From a bacterium (lineage in GTDB: Bacteria; Joyebacterota; Joyebacteria; Joyebacterales; Joyebacteraceae), in NCBI GenBank assembly GCA_029990205.1, contig JAPEKQ010000004.1:38901-102900 (forward strand): a stretch of DNA of 64,000 nucleotides, read 5' to 3'. Positions 43,046 through 50,859 of the stretch are shown in pieces. A program made the translations under genes and the position numbers. How positions within the stretch are numbered: the first letter of the stretch is position 1; each line of letters starts with the position of its first letter. The notes beneath the pieces are model-generated. The model ran no database searches and was not told the origin of the DNA. It saw only the letters and a list, made by a program, of their open reading frames with translations.

Positions 43046-43066
43046 AGGGGGCGCAACGCGCCCCCT
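43046..43066 (-). terminator. Intrinsic terminator of the aminomutase-thiolase operon
   Basis: A perfect nine-base stem AGGGGGCGC/GCGCCCCCT with a three-base loop, followed on the minus strand by TTCTTCTTCT, 33 bases after the thioesterase stop. Confidence 0.75.
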
Positions 43067-43098
43067 CGGATCCACGATCTCAGTTGCCGTCGAGGCGC

Positions 43099-43482
43099 TC
43101 AGCCCGTCTGTTCGATGACCATCATCGTGCCGGTGCCGCGAGCCAGCAGGCGTCCATCCTCGCTCTCGACGCGCCCCTCGACGAGCACCGTGCGCCGCGT
43201 CTGCGCGACGATCCTGCCGCGCGCCCGGAGCGTCCCCTCGCTCGCCGCGCCGACGAAGTTCACCTTCATCTCGAGCGTGACGGCAGGAAGTCCTTCCTCC
43301 GACACGGCCTTGATGTACGAGCGAGCCATCGCCGTGTCGAGCAGGCTGCAGTAGACGCCGCCGTGCACGATGCCGCCGATATTGAGATGCCGCTCCTCAA
43401 GCTTGAGTTCGACGACGTACTCGCCATCGACGAACCCAACGGGGACCACCCCCAGATCGGCTACGTGGTCGATCTCACTCAT
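43099..43482 (-). CDS. PaaI-type hotdog thioesterase
   Basis: A 127-residue single-domain hotdog protein. The motif LNIGGIVHGGVYCSLLDTAM carries the HGG turn and the Asp that serve as active site in PaaI-type acyl-CoA thioesterases. The start at 43482 shares ATGA with the stop of the thiolase gene; a longer frame to 43695 lies inside that gene and is rejected. It ends the operon and may release the acid from an acyl-CoA produced by the thiolase or recycle CoA. Confidence 0.88.
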   Translation of the reverse strand: MSEIDHVADLGVVPVGFVDGEYVVELKLEERHLNIGGIVHGGVYCSLLDTAMARSYIKAVSEEGLPAVTLEMKVNFVGAASEGTLRARGRIVAQTRRTVLVEGRVESEDGRLLARGTGTMMVIEQTG

Positions 43483-44687
43483 GATTCGACTCGCTCCACG
43501 ACCATCGCCACGCCCTGCCCAACACCGACGCACAGCGCGCAGAGCGCATAGCGACCACCGGTGCGCTTGAGCTGATGGACGGCCGACGTGAGGATGCGCG
43601 CCCCGCTCATGCCAAGCGGGTGTCCGAGCGCGATCGCGCCGCCAAGCGGGTTGATCCGCGGGTCGTCGTCCGCGAGACCGAGCTCGCGCGTGCACGCCAG
43701 CGACTGCGCGGCGAACGCCTCGTTGAGCTCGATGACATCCATGTCGTCGAGCGACATGCCGATGCGCTTGAGGAGCTTCCGCGTGGCCGGCACCGGACCG
43801 AACCCCATGATACGCGGCGGGACGCCGGCAGACGCCGTCCCGAGGATGCGAACGATCGGCGTGAGGCCGTGCTTCTCCACCGCTTCCTTCGAGGCTACGA
43901 GAAGCGCGGCGGCGCCGTCGTTCACGCCCGACGCGTTCCCGGCCGTGACCGTGCCCGGGTCCGCGAAGAGCGTCCGGAGCTTGGCGAGCTTCTCCGGAGA
44001 CGTCTCGCGCGGATGCTCGTCCTTCTCGACGATGATCGGGTCGCCCTTCCGCTGCGGGACCGTCACCGGCGTGATCTCCTCGCGGAGCCGGCCGTCGGCC
44101 ATCGCCGCGGCGGCCTTGGTCTGGCTCCAGTAGGCGAACGCGTCCTGGTCCTCGCGGCTGATGTCGTGCTCCGCGGCCAGGTTCTCCGCCGTGATCGGCA
44201 TCCCGTCGGTGCCGTACTGCTCGTTGAGCTTCTTGTTGACGAACCGCCAGCCGATGCTCGTGTCGTACATCTCGGCGTTCCGGTCGAACGCCTTCGTCGG
44301 CTTCGCCACGACGAACGGAGCGCGCGACATGCTCTCGACGCCGCCGGCGATCATGAGGTCGCCCTCGCCGACGGCAATGGCGTTGGCGGCCATACCGACC
44401 GCCGACAGGCCCGACGCGCAGAGGCGATTGACCGTGATGCCCGGAACGGAGTCCGGGATGCCCGCGAGAAGGAGAGCCATGCGGGCCACATTGCGGTTGT
44501 CCTCCCCTGCCTGGTTGGCGCAGCCGAGGATCACCTCGTCCACGGCCCCAGCATCGAGGCCCGGGTTGCGTTCCAGCAGAGCCTTGATCGGAATGACCGC
44601 GAGATCGTCGGCGCGCACCGACGAAAGGGACCCGCCGTATCGTCCGACCGGGGTCCGGATGGCGTCACAGATGAATGCGTCGCGCAC
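43479..44687 (-). CDS. Acetyl-CoA acyltransferase (thiolase, 3-oxoadipyl-CoA type)
   Basis: A 402-residue thiolase of standard length. Nucleophile Cys90 lies in VNRLCASGLSAVG, His356 in GGAIALGHPLG and the acid/base Cys386 in CALCVGVGQG. Length and motifs, such as AENLAAEHDISREDQDAFA, resemble PcaF/PaaJ-type 3-oxoacyl-CoA thiolases that cleave functionalised chains. It is flanked by a thioesterase and a class III aminotransferase, with CoA-transferase genes further upstream, so it probably splits a 3-oxoacyl-CoA derived from a beta-amino acid into acetyl-CoA and a shorter acyl-CoA. Confidence 0.93.
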   Translation of the reverse strand: MRDAFICDAIRTPVGRYGGSLSSVRADDLAVIPIKALLERNPGLDAGAVDEVILGCANQAGEDNRNVARMALLLAGIPDSVPGITVNRLCASGLSAVGMAANAIAVGEGDLMIAGGVESMSRAPFVVAKPTKAFDRNAEMYDTSIGWRFVNKKLNEQYGTDGMPITAENLAAEHDISREDQDAFAYWSQTKAAAAMADGRLREEITPVTVPQRKGDPIIVEKDEHPRETSPEKLAKLRTLFADPGTVTAGNASGVNDGAAALLVASKEAVEKHGLTPIVRILGTASAGVPPRIMGFGPVPATRKLLKRIGMSLDDMDVIELNEAFAAQSLACTRELGLADDDPRINPLGGAIALGHPLGMSGARILTSAVHQLKRTGGRYALCALCVGVGQGVAMVVERVES

Positions 44688-44773
44688 GTTGGCACCTTCC
44701 TGTCCGGGTGTCTGTTGTTGCGTGTCGGATCTCCGCGTGGCGCGTCAGGATCCGGCGCCGCGCGTCCGTCGCG

Positions 44774-46093
44774 TCAGGCGAGCAGTTCCCTGGCCGTCCG
44801 GAACCCGCCGAGCATCGCCTCGCTGAGCGTGTCGATGTCCTGCTCGGTCATCACCGTCGATAGCATTACCGTGCCGGTGTTGATCAGAATGATACCGTTC
44901 GCGAACAGGTGGTCGAGGAACGCCGTGAGGAGCTTGGTCTCGTCGGGTCCGATGAATGCGGTGCGGTACTCCGTCGGCGGCTCCGGCTTGAAGTGCACGC
45001 GGAGCATCGAACCCGCGCCCGTGACGCAGGCATCGATACCGGCGACACGGATCGCATCCTCGATCTGAGTCCTCGCGCGGTCGGCCAGCGCGTTGAGCTT
45101 CTCCACGGCCTCCCGGTCGTAGAGCTTCATGGCGGTGTGGCCGGCCGTCATGGTGATCGGATTGGCGGAGAACGTTCCCGAGTGCGGGAAGAGGACCTTC
45201 TCCGCGAGCGGGTCCATCACATCCATGACCTCACGACGCCCCGCAAGCGCTCCGACGGGGAACCCGCCGCCGATCATCTTGCCCATCGCGGTCAGGTCCG
45301 GACGAACGCCGTGCCCCTCCTGCGCGCCTCCGTAGCCGACGCGGAACGTGATGACCTCGTCGAACACGAGCAGCGCGCCGTTCCGCTCCGTCCACTCGCG
45401 GAGCGTCCGAACGAAGTCCGGAGCGATCGGGATGAGACCGACGCGATGCGGAACGGGATCGACGAGGACGCACGCGATCTCCTCCGCGTGCTCGTCGAGG
45501 AGCGCCACCGCGCGCTCCGGGTCGTTGAACGGAATGATGATGACGTCATCGAGCACGCCCTGCGGCGTGCCGTATGCGACGGGCACGCTCTCCGGATGCT
45601 CCGCGGCTCCCCATGTCGCCGGCTTCGCGGTCTGACTGATCTCGGCGAAGTCATAGAGGCCGTGGTACGCCCCCTCCGCCTTCGCGATCTTGGGCCGACC
45701 GGTGAACGCCCGCGCGGCCTTCAGGCAGTGCATGACCGCCTCCGTGCCGGAGTTGACGAACCGGATCTTCTCGAACGAATCCGCGCGGCCGATCATGTGC
45801 TCCGCGTACTCGATCTCGGCTTCTGTCCCGAGCGTGAACGCGGTGCCCCGCCCCATCTGCGCGGTGACGGCCTCCACGATCGCGGGGTGAGCGTGTCCGT
45901 GGATCAGCGAAGCCATGTTGTTGGCGAAATCGATCCGCTCCACGCCCTCGACGTCAAGGACGCGCGACCCCTCTCCCCGAACCACGTACAGCGGGTGGGG
46001 CTTGCGAAGGATCGTGTTGCGGCTGGCGCCGCCCGGCATGACTTTCAGAGCACGCTCGTAGAGCTGCTCGCTCCTGCTCTTCGTCTCGGTCAT
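44774..46093 (-). CDS. Class III aminotransferase, glutamate-1-semialdehyde-aminomutase-like (possible beta-amino-acid transaminase)
   Basis: A 439-residue PLP enzyme with the GSA-like head PGGASRNTILRKPHPLYVVR, PLP-binding Asp245 in LLVFDEVITFR and Schiff-base Lys272 in TAMGKMIGGGFPVGA. Enzymes of this branch annotated as GSA aminomutase include characterised beta-phenylalanine and other beta-amino-acid transaminases. The neighbours are an aminomutase and CoA-transferase, not haem genes, so transamination of a beta-amino acid to a beta-keto acid is the better guess than haem synthesis. It lies 20 bases after the CoA-transferase B gene. Confidence 0.85.
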   Translation of the reverse strand: MTETKSRSEQLYERALKVMPGGASRNTILRKPHPLYVVRGEGSRVLDVEGVERIDFANNMASLIHGHAHPAIVEAVTAQMGRGTAFTLGTEAEIEYAEHMIGRADSFEKIRFVNSGTEAVMHCLKAARAFTGRPKIAKAEGAYHGLYDFAEISQTAKPATWGAAEHPESVPVAYGTPQGVLDDVIIIPFNDPERAVALLDEHAEEIACVLVDPVPHRVGLIPIAPDFVRTLREWTERNGALLVFDEVITFRVGYGGAQEGHGVRPDLTAMGKMIGGGFPVGALAGRREVMDVMDPLAEKVLFPHSGTFSANPITMTAGHTAMKLYDREAVEKLNALADRARTQIEDAIRVAGIDACVTGAGSMLRVHFKPEPPTEYRTAFIGPDETKLLTAFLDHLFANGIILINTGTVMLSTVMTEQDIDTLSEAMLGGFRTARELLA

Positions 46094-46113
46094 GAGTGTC
46101 TGCCCTGTGGGTT

Positions 46114-46791
46114 CTAGGATGCCTGGAGTTCAGCTCCGGCGATCAGTTCCGTGCCGGTTCTCTCCTGCACGTACTCGAACGTGACGCCCGGAGCGAGTTC
46201 GGTAACGACCAGACCCTCCGGCCGCACGTCCATCACGGCGAGGTCGGTGTAGATGCGGTCCACGCACGCCTTGCCTGTCAACGGATAGGTGCAGGACGAG
46301 ACGATCTTCGGGTCACCCGTCTTCGTCGTGTGCCGCGTGATGACGTAGATGGTCTTCACACCCTGGACGAGGTCCATGGCTCCGCCGACGGCCGGAATGG
46401 CATCCGGCGCGCCCGTCGACCAGTTGGCCAGGTCGCCGGCTGATGAGACCTGCATGGTCCCGAGCACGCAGAGGTCGATGTGACCGCCGCGGATCATCGT
46501 GAAGCTGTCGGCGTGATGGAAGTAGGCGGCGCCCGGAATGGCGGTCACCGGCTTCTTGCCCGCGTTGATGAGCTCGGGGTTCTCCTTGCCCTCTTCCGGC
46601 GTCGGCCCCATTCCCAGGAGACCGTTCTCCGTGTGATACACAAGCTCGAGTCCCTCGGGAACGAACCGGGCAACGAGTTCCGGCATGCCGATGCCGAGAT
46701 TGACATAGGAACCGTCGGGGATGTCGAGGGCCAGTCGCCTGGCCATGTCCTCCCGGCTCCATCCGGTCGGGGTCTTGAATTCGTTCGTCAT
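46114..46791 (-). CDS. 3-oxoacid CoA-transferase, subunit B
   Basis: A 225-residue family I CoA-transferase beta subunit. The catalytic Glu55 is in YHTENGLLGMGPTP, followed by GAAYFHHADSFTMIRGGHID and TYPLTGKACVDRIYTDLAV, all typical of ScoB/AtoA/PcaJ. The start at 46791 overlaps the stop of the subunit A gene (ATGA). The pair moves CoA from a donor such as succinyl- or acetyl-CoA to a 3-oxo acid, which the thiolase encoded downstream can then cleave. Confidence 0.93.
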   Translation of the reverse strand: MTNEFKTPTGWSREDMARRLALDIPDGSYVNLGIGMPELVARFVPEGLELVYHTENGLLGMGPTPEEGKENPELINAGKKPVTAIPGAAYFHHADSFTMIRGGHIDLCVLGTMQVSSAGDLANWSTGAPDAIPAVGGAMDLVQGVKTIYVITRHTTKTGDPKIVSSCTYPLTGKACVDRIYTDLAVMDVRPEGLVVTELAPGVTFEYVQERTGTELIAGAELQAS

Positions 46792-47498
46792 GGGTAGACC
46801 TGCCCCTCTCGCACGAGCACCGACTCCTGCGCCGGCTCGGGCACGACAACGACACGGTTGACGAAGATACCCGGCGTGACCACGCACTCGGGGTCGATCT
46901 CCCCGGCGGGGACGATCTCCTCGACCTGAACGATCGTGGTCGCAGCGGCGGTGCACATGATCGGGCCGAAGTTGCGCGCGGTCTTGTTGTAAATGAGATT
47001 GCCGTACCGGTCGGCCTTCTTCGCCCGCACCAGCGCGAAGTCCGCCTTCAGACCGTGCTCCATCACGTACTCCTGCCCGTCGAACTCCCGGACCTCCTTG
47101 CCCTCCTGGAGAACCGTCCCGATGGACGAGGGCGTGTAGAACGCGGGAACACCGGCGCCGCCGGCGCGAATCCGCTCGGCCAGCGTGCCCTGCGGGACGA
47201 GCTCCAGCTCGATCTTCCCGGCCCGGTAGAGCTCGGGAAAGACGGTCGAGCCCGCGGTGCGCGGGAAGGAACAGATCATCTTCCTGACCTGTTCGTTCCG
47301 GATGAGCGCCGCGAGTCCGACCTCGCCGCTGCCCGTGTTGTTGCTCGCGACCGTGAGGTTCCCGACGCCGAGATCGATCAGAGCATGGATCAGCTCTATC
47401 GGACTCCCGGCTTCGCCGAACCCTCCGATCAGAACCGTCGCGCCGTCATGGATGTCGCTGACGGCTTCCGCGACCGATGCCACCTGTTTGTCGATCAT
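46788..47498 (-). CDS. 3-oxoacid CoA-transferase, subunit A
   Basis: A 236-residue family I CoA-transferase alpha subunit with the CoA-loop GATVLIGGFGEAGSPIELI near the N-terminus, PQGTLAERIRAGGAGVPAFY in the middle, and YNKTARNFGPIMCTAAATT later; these match ScoA/AtoD/PcaI. It directly precedes and overlaps subunit B, giving the usual two-subunit enzyme. The 120 bases between it and the aminomutase gene contain no gene; they hold a degenerate direct repeat (GCGACCGGTCTACGA and GCAACCGGCCTACGA) with no obvious terminator. Confidence 0.93.
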   Translation of the reverse strand: MIDKQVASVAEAVSDIHDGATVLIGGFGEAGSPIELIHALIDLGVGNLTVASNNTGSGEVGLAALIRNEQVRKMICSFPRTAGSTVFPELYRAGKIELELVPQGTLAERIRAGGAGVPAFYTPSSIGTVLQEGKEVREFDGQEYVMEHGLKADFALVRAKKADRYGNLIYNKTARNFGPIMCTAAATTIVQVEEIVPAGEIDPECVVTPGIFVNRVVVVPEPAQESVLVREGQVYP

Positions 47499-47618
47499 CG
47501 TTCCTCTTGTGATGCGGGTTCGTTGCTGCGACCACTCCGTGTGCGATCACTCCCTGAGCGATTCAGTCCGTGATGCGACCGGTCTACGACAGCCGATTCG
47601 CTCCGTAGCGCAACCGGC

Positions 47619-49220
47619 CTACGATTCGACCTTCGCGAACTTCCGTCCCTCGAGCGCCTTGATCAGCGCGTCCTCGATCTCCTTGAGGTTCTTCCGGAAG
47701 AAGAACTCAGGCGTATCGAGCGGGTCGAGAAGATCGATCGTGTTCTGCTTGTCGTCGAACTTCGCGAGGAACACGCCGTTGAGCCACTCCATGTTGCGCC
47801 CCTCGGTGAACTTGAGCGCGAACGCCTTCTCCCCGCCCACATCAGCCGTGCCGAGAAGCGAGATCTTGCCGGCCGACGAGGTCATCGAGATGTACCGGGT
47901 CGGGCGATAGATGGACGCCAGGTCGCGATGGATCTTGTCCGCGATCTTCGCGACGTCGGCGAGCGGCGTGGTGAAGTAGTGGTGCTCGCCGGTCGGACGC
48001 GCAAGGTACATCGAGTGGAATCCGATGTGCATCGTGCCGAGCACGAGCGCGAGGTCAATCCAGTTCTGCGCCGTCCGGTCGACATCGACGCTGCCGTCGT
48101 CGTTCGTGAACCGGCTGATCTGGTTCATCATCGGACTCTGGCTGCGGAGCACGACGTGGTGAAGCTGGAGTCTCCGGATGGCAGCGACCGCGGTCGCATT
48201 GAGCACCTCGCGCGGTGTCGAGAAGTGCGCCATCCACGCGAGCTGAATGCCGTGGTCGTACATCATGTCGAAGAGCTCGAGCATCTCATCATACTCGGGC
48301 GTGAGGATCATCTCCGGAAGGTACGTCAGCACGCGCGTCCCGAGGCGGACCGTGCGGATGTGCACGAGCTCCGGATCCTCGATGATGGGCATCACGTACT
48401 CCCTGAGGCGCTCGACCGGCATGTAGCCCGCGTCGCCGCCTGTGATCAGGATGTCCGTGACCTCCTTGTGCTGCTTGAGATATTCGATGATCTGCCCGAC
48501 TTCGCGCTGGCAGAACATATCCTCGTCGCCGCGGACCTGCGCGTGACGGAAGCAGTAGGTGCAGAACGCGAAGCAGTCCTGCGTGGTCTGGTCGAAGATC
48601 AGCTGACACTGCGGGTACTTGTGCTGGCTCCCCTCGACGAACTCGACCTCGCCGTTGGCATTCTCGAACCACGGCTTGTTGAGAAGCTGGTTGCCGTCGT
48701 GGGGATTGGTCTTCCCCATGTAGCCGTCGATGATCCTCTGCCGCTCCTCTTCGGAGCTGGTTCCGAGGTAGGCCTTCTCGGCGTCCTCCTGGATCATCCC
48801 GGGCTGCGGGAAGACGAGCGTGAAGAGCGGGTCGTTGTCGAAGTCGTCCCACTGGATGCTGTTGAGGACGTGGCCGGTCGCCATGAACCGGTAGACCTTG
48901 ATGAAGAGTTCCCGCTCCTCGATGTTGCCGACGTCGATCCCGTGCTGCTTGAGGATGTCGACGATCTCGTGGAAGCCCTTGAGACCCGCGTACTTCCTGC
49001 TGTCGACGAACATGAGGGTGTCGGTCCGCATGAAGTCCGACTGCTTCGGGTAGTTCGCCTGGAGCCGGCTCAGCAGACCGCGCGGAAGGAGGTGCTCCTT
49101 CTCGATGGTCGCGCGGACGTTGTCCGGGTACTGGTAGCGGTCGAGCATGTTGCTGACATCGGCGTCGGTCATCGCGACGCGCGGTGCGTTCCTTGTCTGG
49201 TCTTCGTTTCGGGTGTTCAC
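47619..49220 (-). CDS. KamA-family radical SAM 2,3-aminomutase-like protein
   Basis: A 533-residue radical SAM and PLP enzyme related to lysine 2,3-aminomutase. The GTG at 49220 follows GGAGAGG. The iron-sulfur motif is CFAFCTYCFRHAQ (Cys216, 220, 223), followed by the SAM-binding GGD in ILITGGDAGYMP and a possible PLP lysine, Lys452, in TSSAGKISLLG. The cluster lies about 90 residues later than in clostridial KamA, so there is an N-terminal extension of about that size, and the CxxxCxxC surroundings differ from the classical CRHCTRRR. The substrate is therefore uncertain: lysine, glutamate, arginine or another amino acid. It is the first gene of an operon able to turn a beta-amino acid into acyl-CoAs. 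Confidence 0.85.
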   Translation of the reverse strand: MNTRNEDQTRNAPRVAMTDADVSNMLDRYQYPDNVRATIEKEHLLPRGLLSRLQANYPKQSDFMRTDTLMFVDSRKYAGLKGFHEIVDILKQHGIDVGNIEERELFIKVYRFMATGHVLNSIQWDDFDNDPLFTLVFPQPGMIQEDAEKAYLGTSSEEERQRIIDGYMGKTNPHDGNQLLNKPWFENANGEVEFVEGSQHKYPQCQLIFDQTTQDCFAFCTYCFRHAQVRGDEDMFCQREVGQIIEYLKQHKEVTDILITGGDAGYMPVERLREYVMPIIEDPELVHIRTVRLGTRVLTYLPEMILTPEYDEMLELFDMMYDHGIQLAWMAHFSTPREVLNATAVAAIRRLQLHHVVLRSQSPMMNQISRFTNDDGSVDVDRTAQNWIDLALVLGTMHIGFHSMYLARPTGEHHYFTTPLADVAKIADKIHRDLASIYRPTRYISMTSSAGKISLLGTADVGGEKAFALKFTEGRNMEWLNGVFLAKFDDKQNTIDLLDPLDTPEFFFRKNLKEIEDALIKALEGRKFAKVES

Positions 49221-49566
49221 GTTGCCTCTCCGTGGTCTGATGCGTCCTATCGTGTTCGCCGTGAGTCTTCCCACCGCGCGAAACCGCACGTCCGGAGAGC
49301 GCCTCGCCGGGGCGGAACTGCCTCAGCGCAGACACTCAACAGGTCGTGCGGATAATTGTAGAAACACAACCTATGAGCTTAGCCCTCCGCAGAGTGGAAA
49401 TCAACACCGCATGGGGCCTCCGCGCCCTTCGGACCCCTCGCTGCCCCGCAACTCCGGACGCGGCAACTCCCCTCTGGACGAGCGGGTAGTCATATGGTAT
49501 CATGCGCTCGTGCGTGATTTAGCGCGTTCGCCTCCCCCAGAGTTGGCTACCCCCAAGGGAGCCTCT
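49221..49566 (+). other. Divergent intergenic region
   Basis: This 346-base stretch separates the aminomutase gene (minus) from the beta-helix array (plus) and holds no convincing gene. Its centre, about 49340-49400, is unusually A+T-rich for the window and contains a minus-strand TACAAT (49360-49355) and a weak TTGATT-N17-TAAGCT pair that may serve the aminomutase operon. The plus-strand promoter of the array lies at 49475-49503. Confidence 0.5.
49475..49503 (+). promoter_or_regulatory. Predicted promoter of the beta-helix protein array
   Basis: TGGACG at 49475-49480 and TATCAT at 49498-49503 are separated by 17 bases, 63 bases before the GTG start of the first array gene. Confidence 0.5.
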
Positions 49567-50859
49567 GTGAACCGTTACACGTCACCTCTGCTCACGTCCG
49601 TAGCAGCCCTCCTGCTGCTCGCTTCTCTCACACACGCGGAGACCGTCCGGGTCGGACCGCCAGGCGACGCCGACTATCCGACCATCCTGGAGGCGATGTC
49701 GGGGTGCGCGGACGGCGACACCATCCTCATCTACCCGGGCACGTACACCGGACCCGAGAACACGAACCTCGACCCGGGCACGAGGAACCTCGTCATACGC
49801 TCGGTGTCCGGACCATCCGAGACCATCATAAGCTGCTCGAGCGGCTACCGTGGCTTCCACATCCACGGCGGTCAGGACACCACGATGGTGCTCGAGGGAC
49901 TCAGATTCGGCGCGGGGAGGATGGGCTACGGAGCCGCGATCCTCGTCGAGAACGCCAGTGGCGTCAAGATCGTGGACTGCAGCTTCACCAACTGCGATGC
50001 CACCTACGGTGGTGGCGGAGTCCGAGTTGAGTCCGGGGTCGCGGTCATCGAGAACACGTCCTTCAAGCAATGTGGGAACTACTACTCCTCCTGCAAGGGT
50101 GGGTGCGTGTCCGTCGTCGGCGGGGAGTGCTACGTCCGCGGGTGCACCTTCGAGAACAACGAGGCTGACTACGGGGGCGGGGTCCATGCCGAGGACGCGT
50201 GGGTCGGCATCCACGACTGCAGCTTCGAGGAGAACCACTCCGACTACCGGGGAGCGGGGCTTCGTCTCCTCCGGTGTACTGCAACGATCTCCGGTTGCCT
50301 CTTCAAGACCAACTCGGCTGGTACCTATGGCGGAGCGGTACTCCTCGAGGCGTCGGCAGTCGAGGCGAGCGGTTGTGTCGTGAGCGACAACATCTGCGGG
50401 TACAACGCCGCGCAGGTCAACATCAAGTCGAGCAGTGCGCTCGACGTACACCTGAGCCGGTGGACGTTCACCGGAGAGGGAACGTGGAACACGCCGCGCG
50501 GGCACGTGCAGGTCACCAGCTCCGACCCCCTTCTGACACAGTGCGTCTTCGCGTTCGGCAACGAAGGACCGGCTGTCTACGCCGACGGTTCGTCCACGCC
50601 TGAGATTGCCAACTGTGTCGTGTACGCATGTGCCGGCGGGGACTCCCTTCCCGGCTATCATCACGACAACCTCTTCGAGGAGCCTCTCTTCTGCAACATC
50701 TTCAACGAGGACCTCGAGTACTGCGACAACTCGCCCTGCCTGCCTGACAACAATCCGTGGGGATTGAACATTGGAGCGTACGGCGTTGTGGGTTGCGGCG
50801 AGTGCCTTACGCCGGTCGAACCGATGACATGGGAAACGATCAAGGCAATGTACCGATGA
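49567..50859 (+). CDS. Secreted right-handed beta-helix protein with C-terminal W-x-x-IKA-x-YR tag (array member 1)
   Basis: A 430-residue protein. The GTG at 49567 is five bases after AAGGGAG and starts a signal peptide ending at about THA. The mature chain opens with a segment shared by all array members (DYPTILEAMSGCADGDTILI then YPGTYTGPEN), then many short parallel beta-helix turns with Cys-rich caps (IVDCSFTNC, YVRGCTFENN, GIHDCSFEEN). The C-terminal domain has LFEEPLFCNIF, NSPCLPDNNPWG and GCGECLTPV, and the protein ends MTWETIKAMYR. It is probably a cell-surface or released protein of unknown ligand; such folds include polysaccharide lyases, but no catalytic site is evident. Its stop overlaps the next start. 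Confidence 0.85.
   Translation: MNRYTSPLLTSVAALLLLASLTHAETVRVGPPGDADYPTILEAMSGCADGDTILIYPGTYTGPENTNLDPGTRNLVIRSVSGPSETIISCSSGYRGFHIHGGQDTTMVLEGLRFGAGRMGYGAAILVENASGVKIVDCSFTNCDATYGGGGVRVESGVAVIENTSFKQCGNYYSSCKGGCVSVVGGECYVRGCTFENNEADYGGGVHAEDAWVGIHDCSFEENHSDYRGAGLRLLRCTATISGCLFKTNSAGTYGGAVLLEASAVEASGCVVSDNICGYNAAQVNIKSSSALDVHLSRWTFTGEGTWNTPRGHVQVTSSDPLLTQCVFAFGNEGPAVYADGSSTPEIANCVVYACAGGDSLPGYHHDNLFEEPLFCNIFNEDLEYCDNSPCLPDNNPWGLNIGAYGVVGCGECLTPVEPMTWETIKAMYR

Noticed and set aside
43483-43695. A longer N-terminus for the hotdog thioesterase
   Set aside because: It would lie inside the thiolase gene in another frame. The ATGA overlap at 43479-43482 gives a normal start.
44774-46093. Assignment as hemL (glutamate-1-semialdehyde aminomutase)
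   Set aside because: The family is right, but no haem genes are near and the operon is catabolic. A beta-amino-acid transaminase role fits better, so no hemL symbol is given.
49147-49566. A longer N-terminus for the first beta-helix protein
   Set aside because: The extra 140 codons are Arg/Pro-rich, cross the promoter and aminomutase start, and precede the signal peptide. The GTG at 49567 has a good ribosome-binding site.
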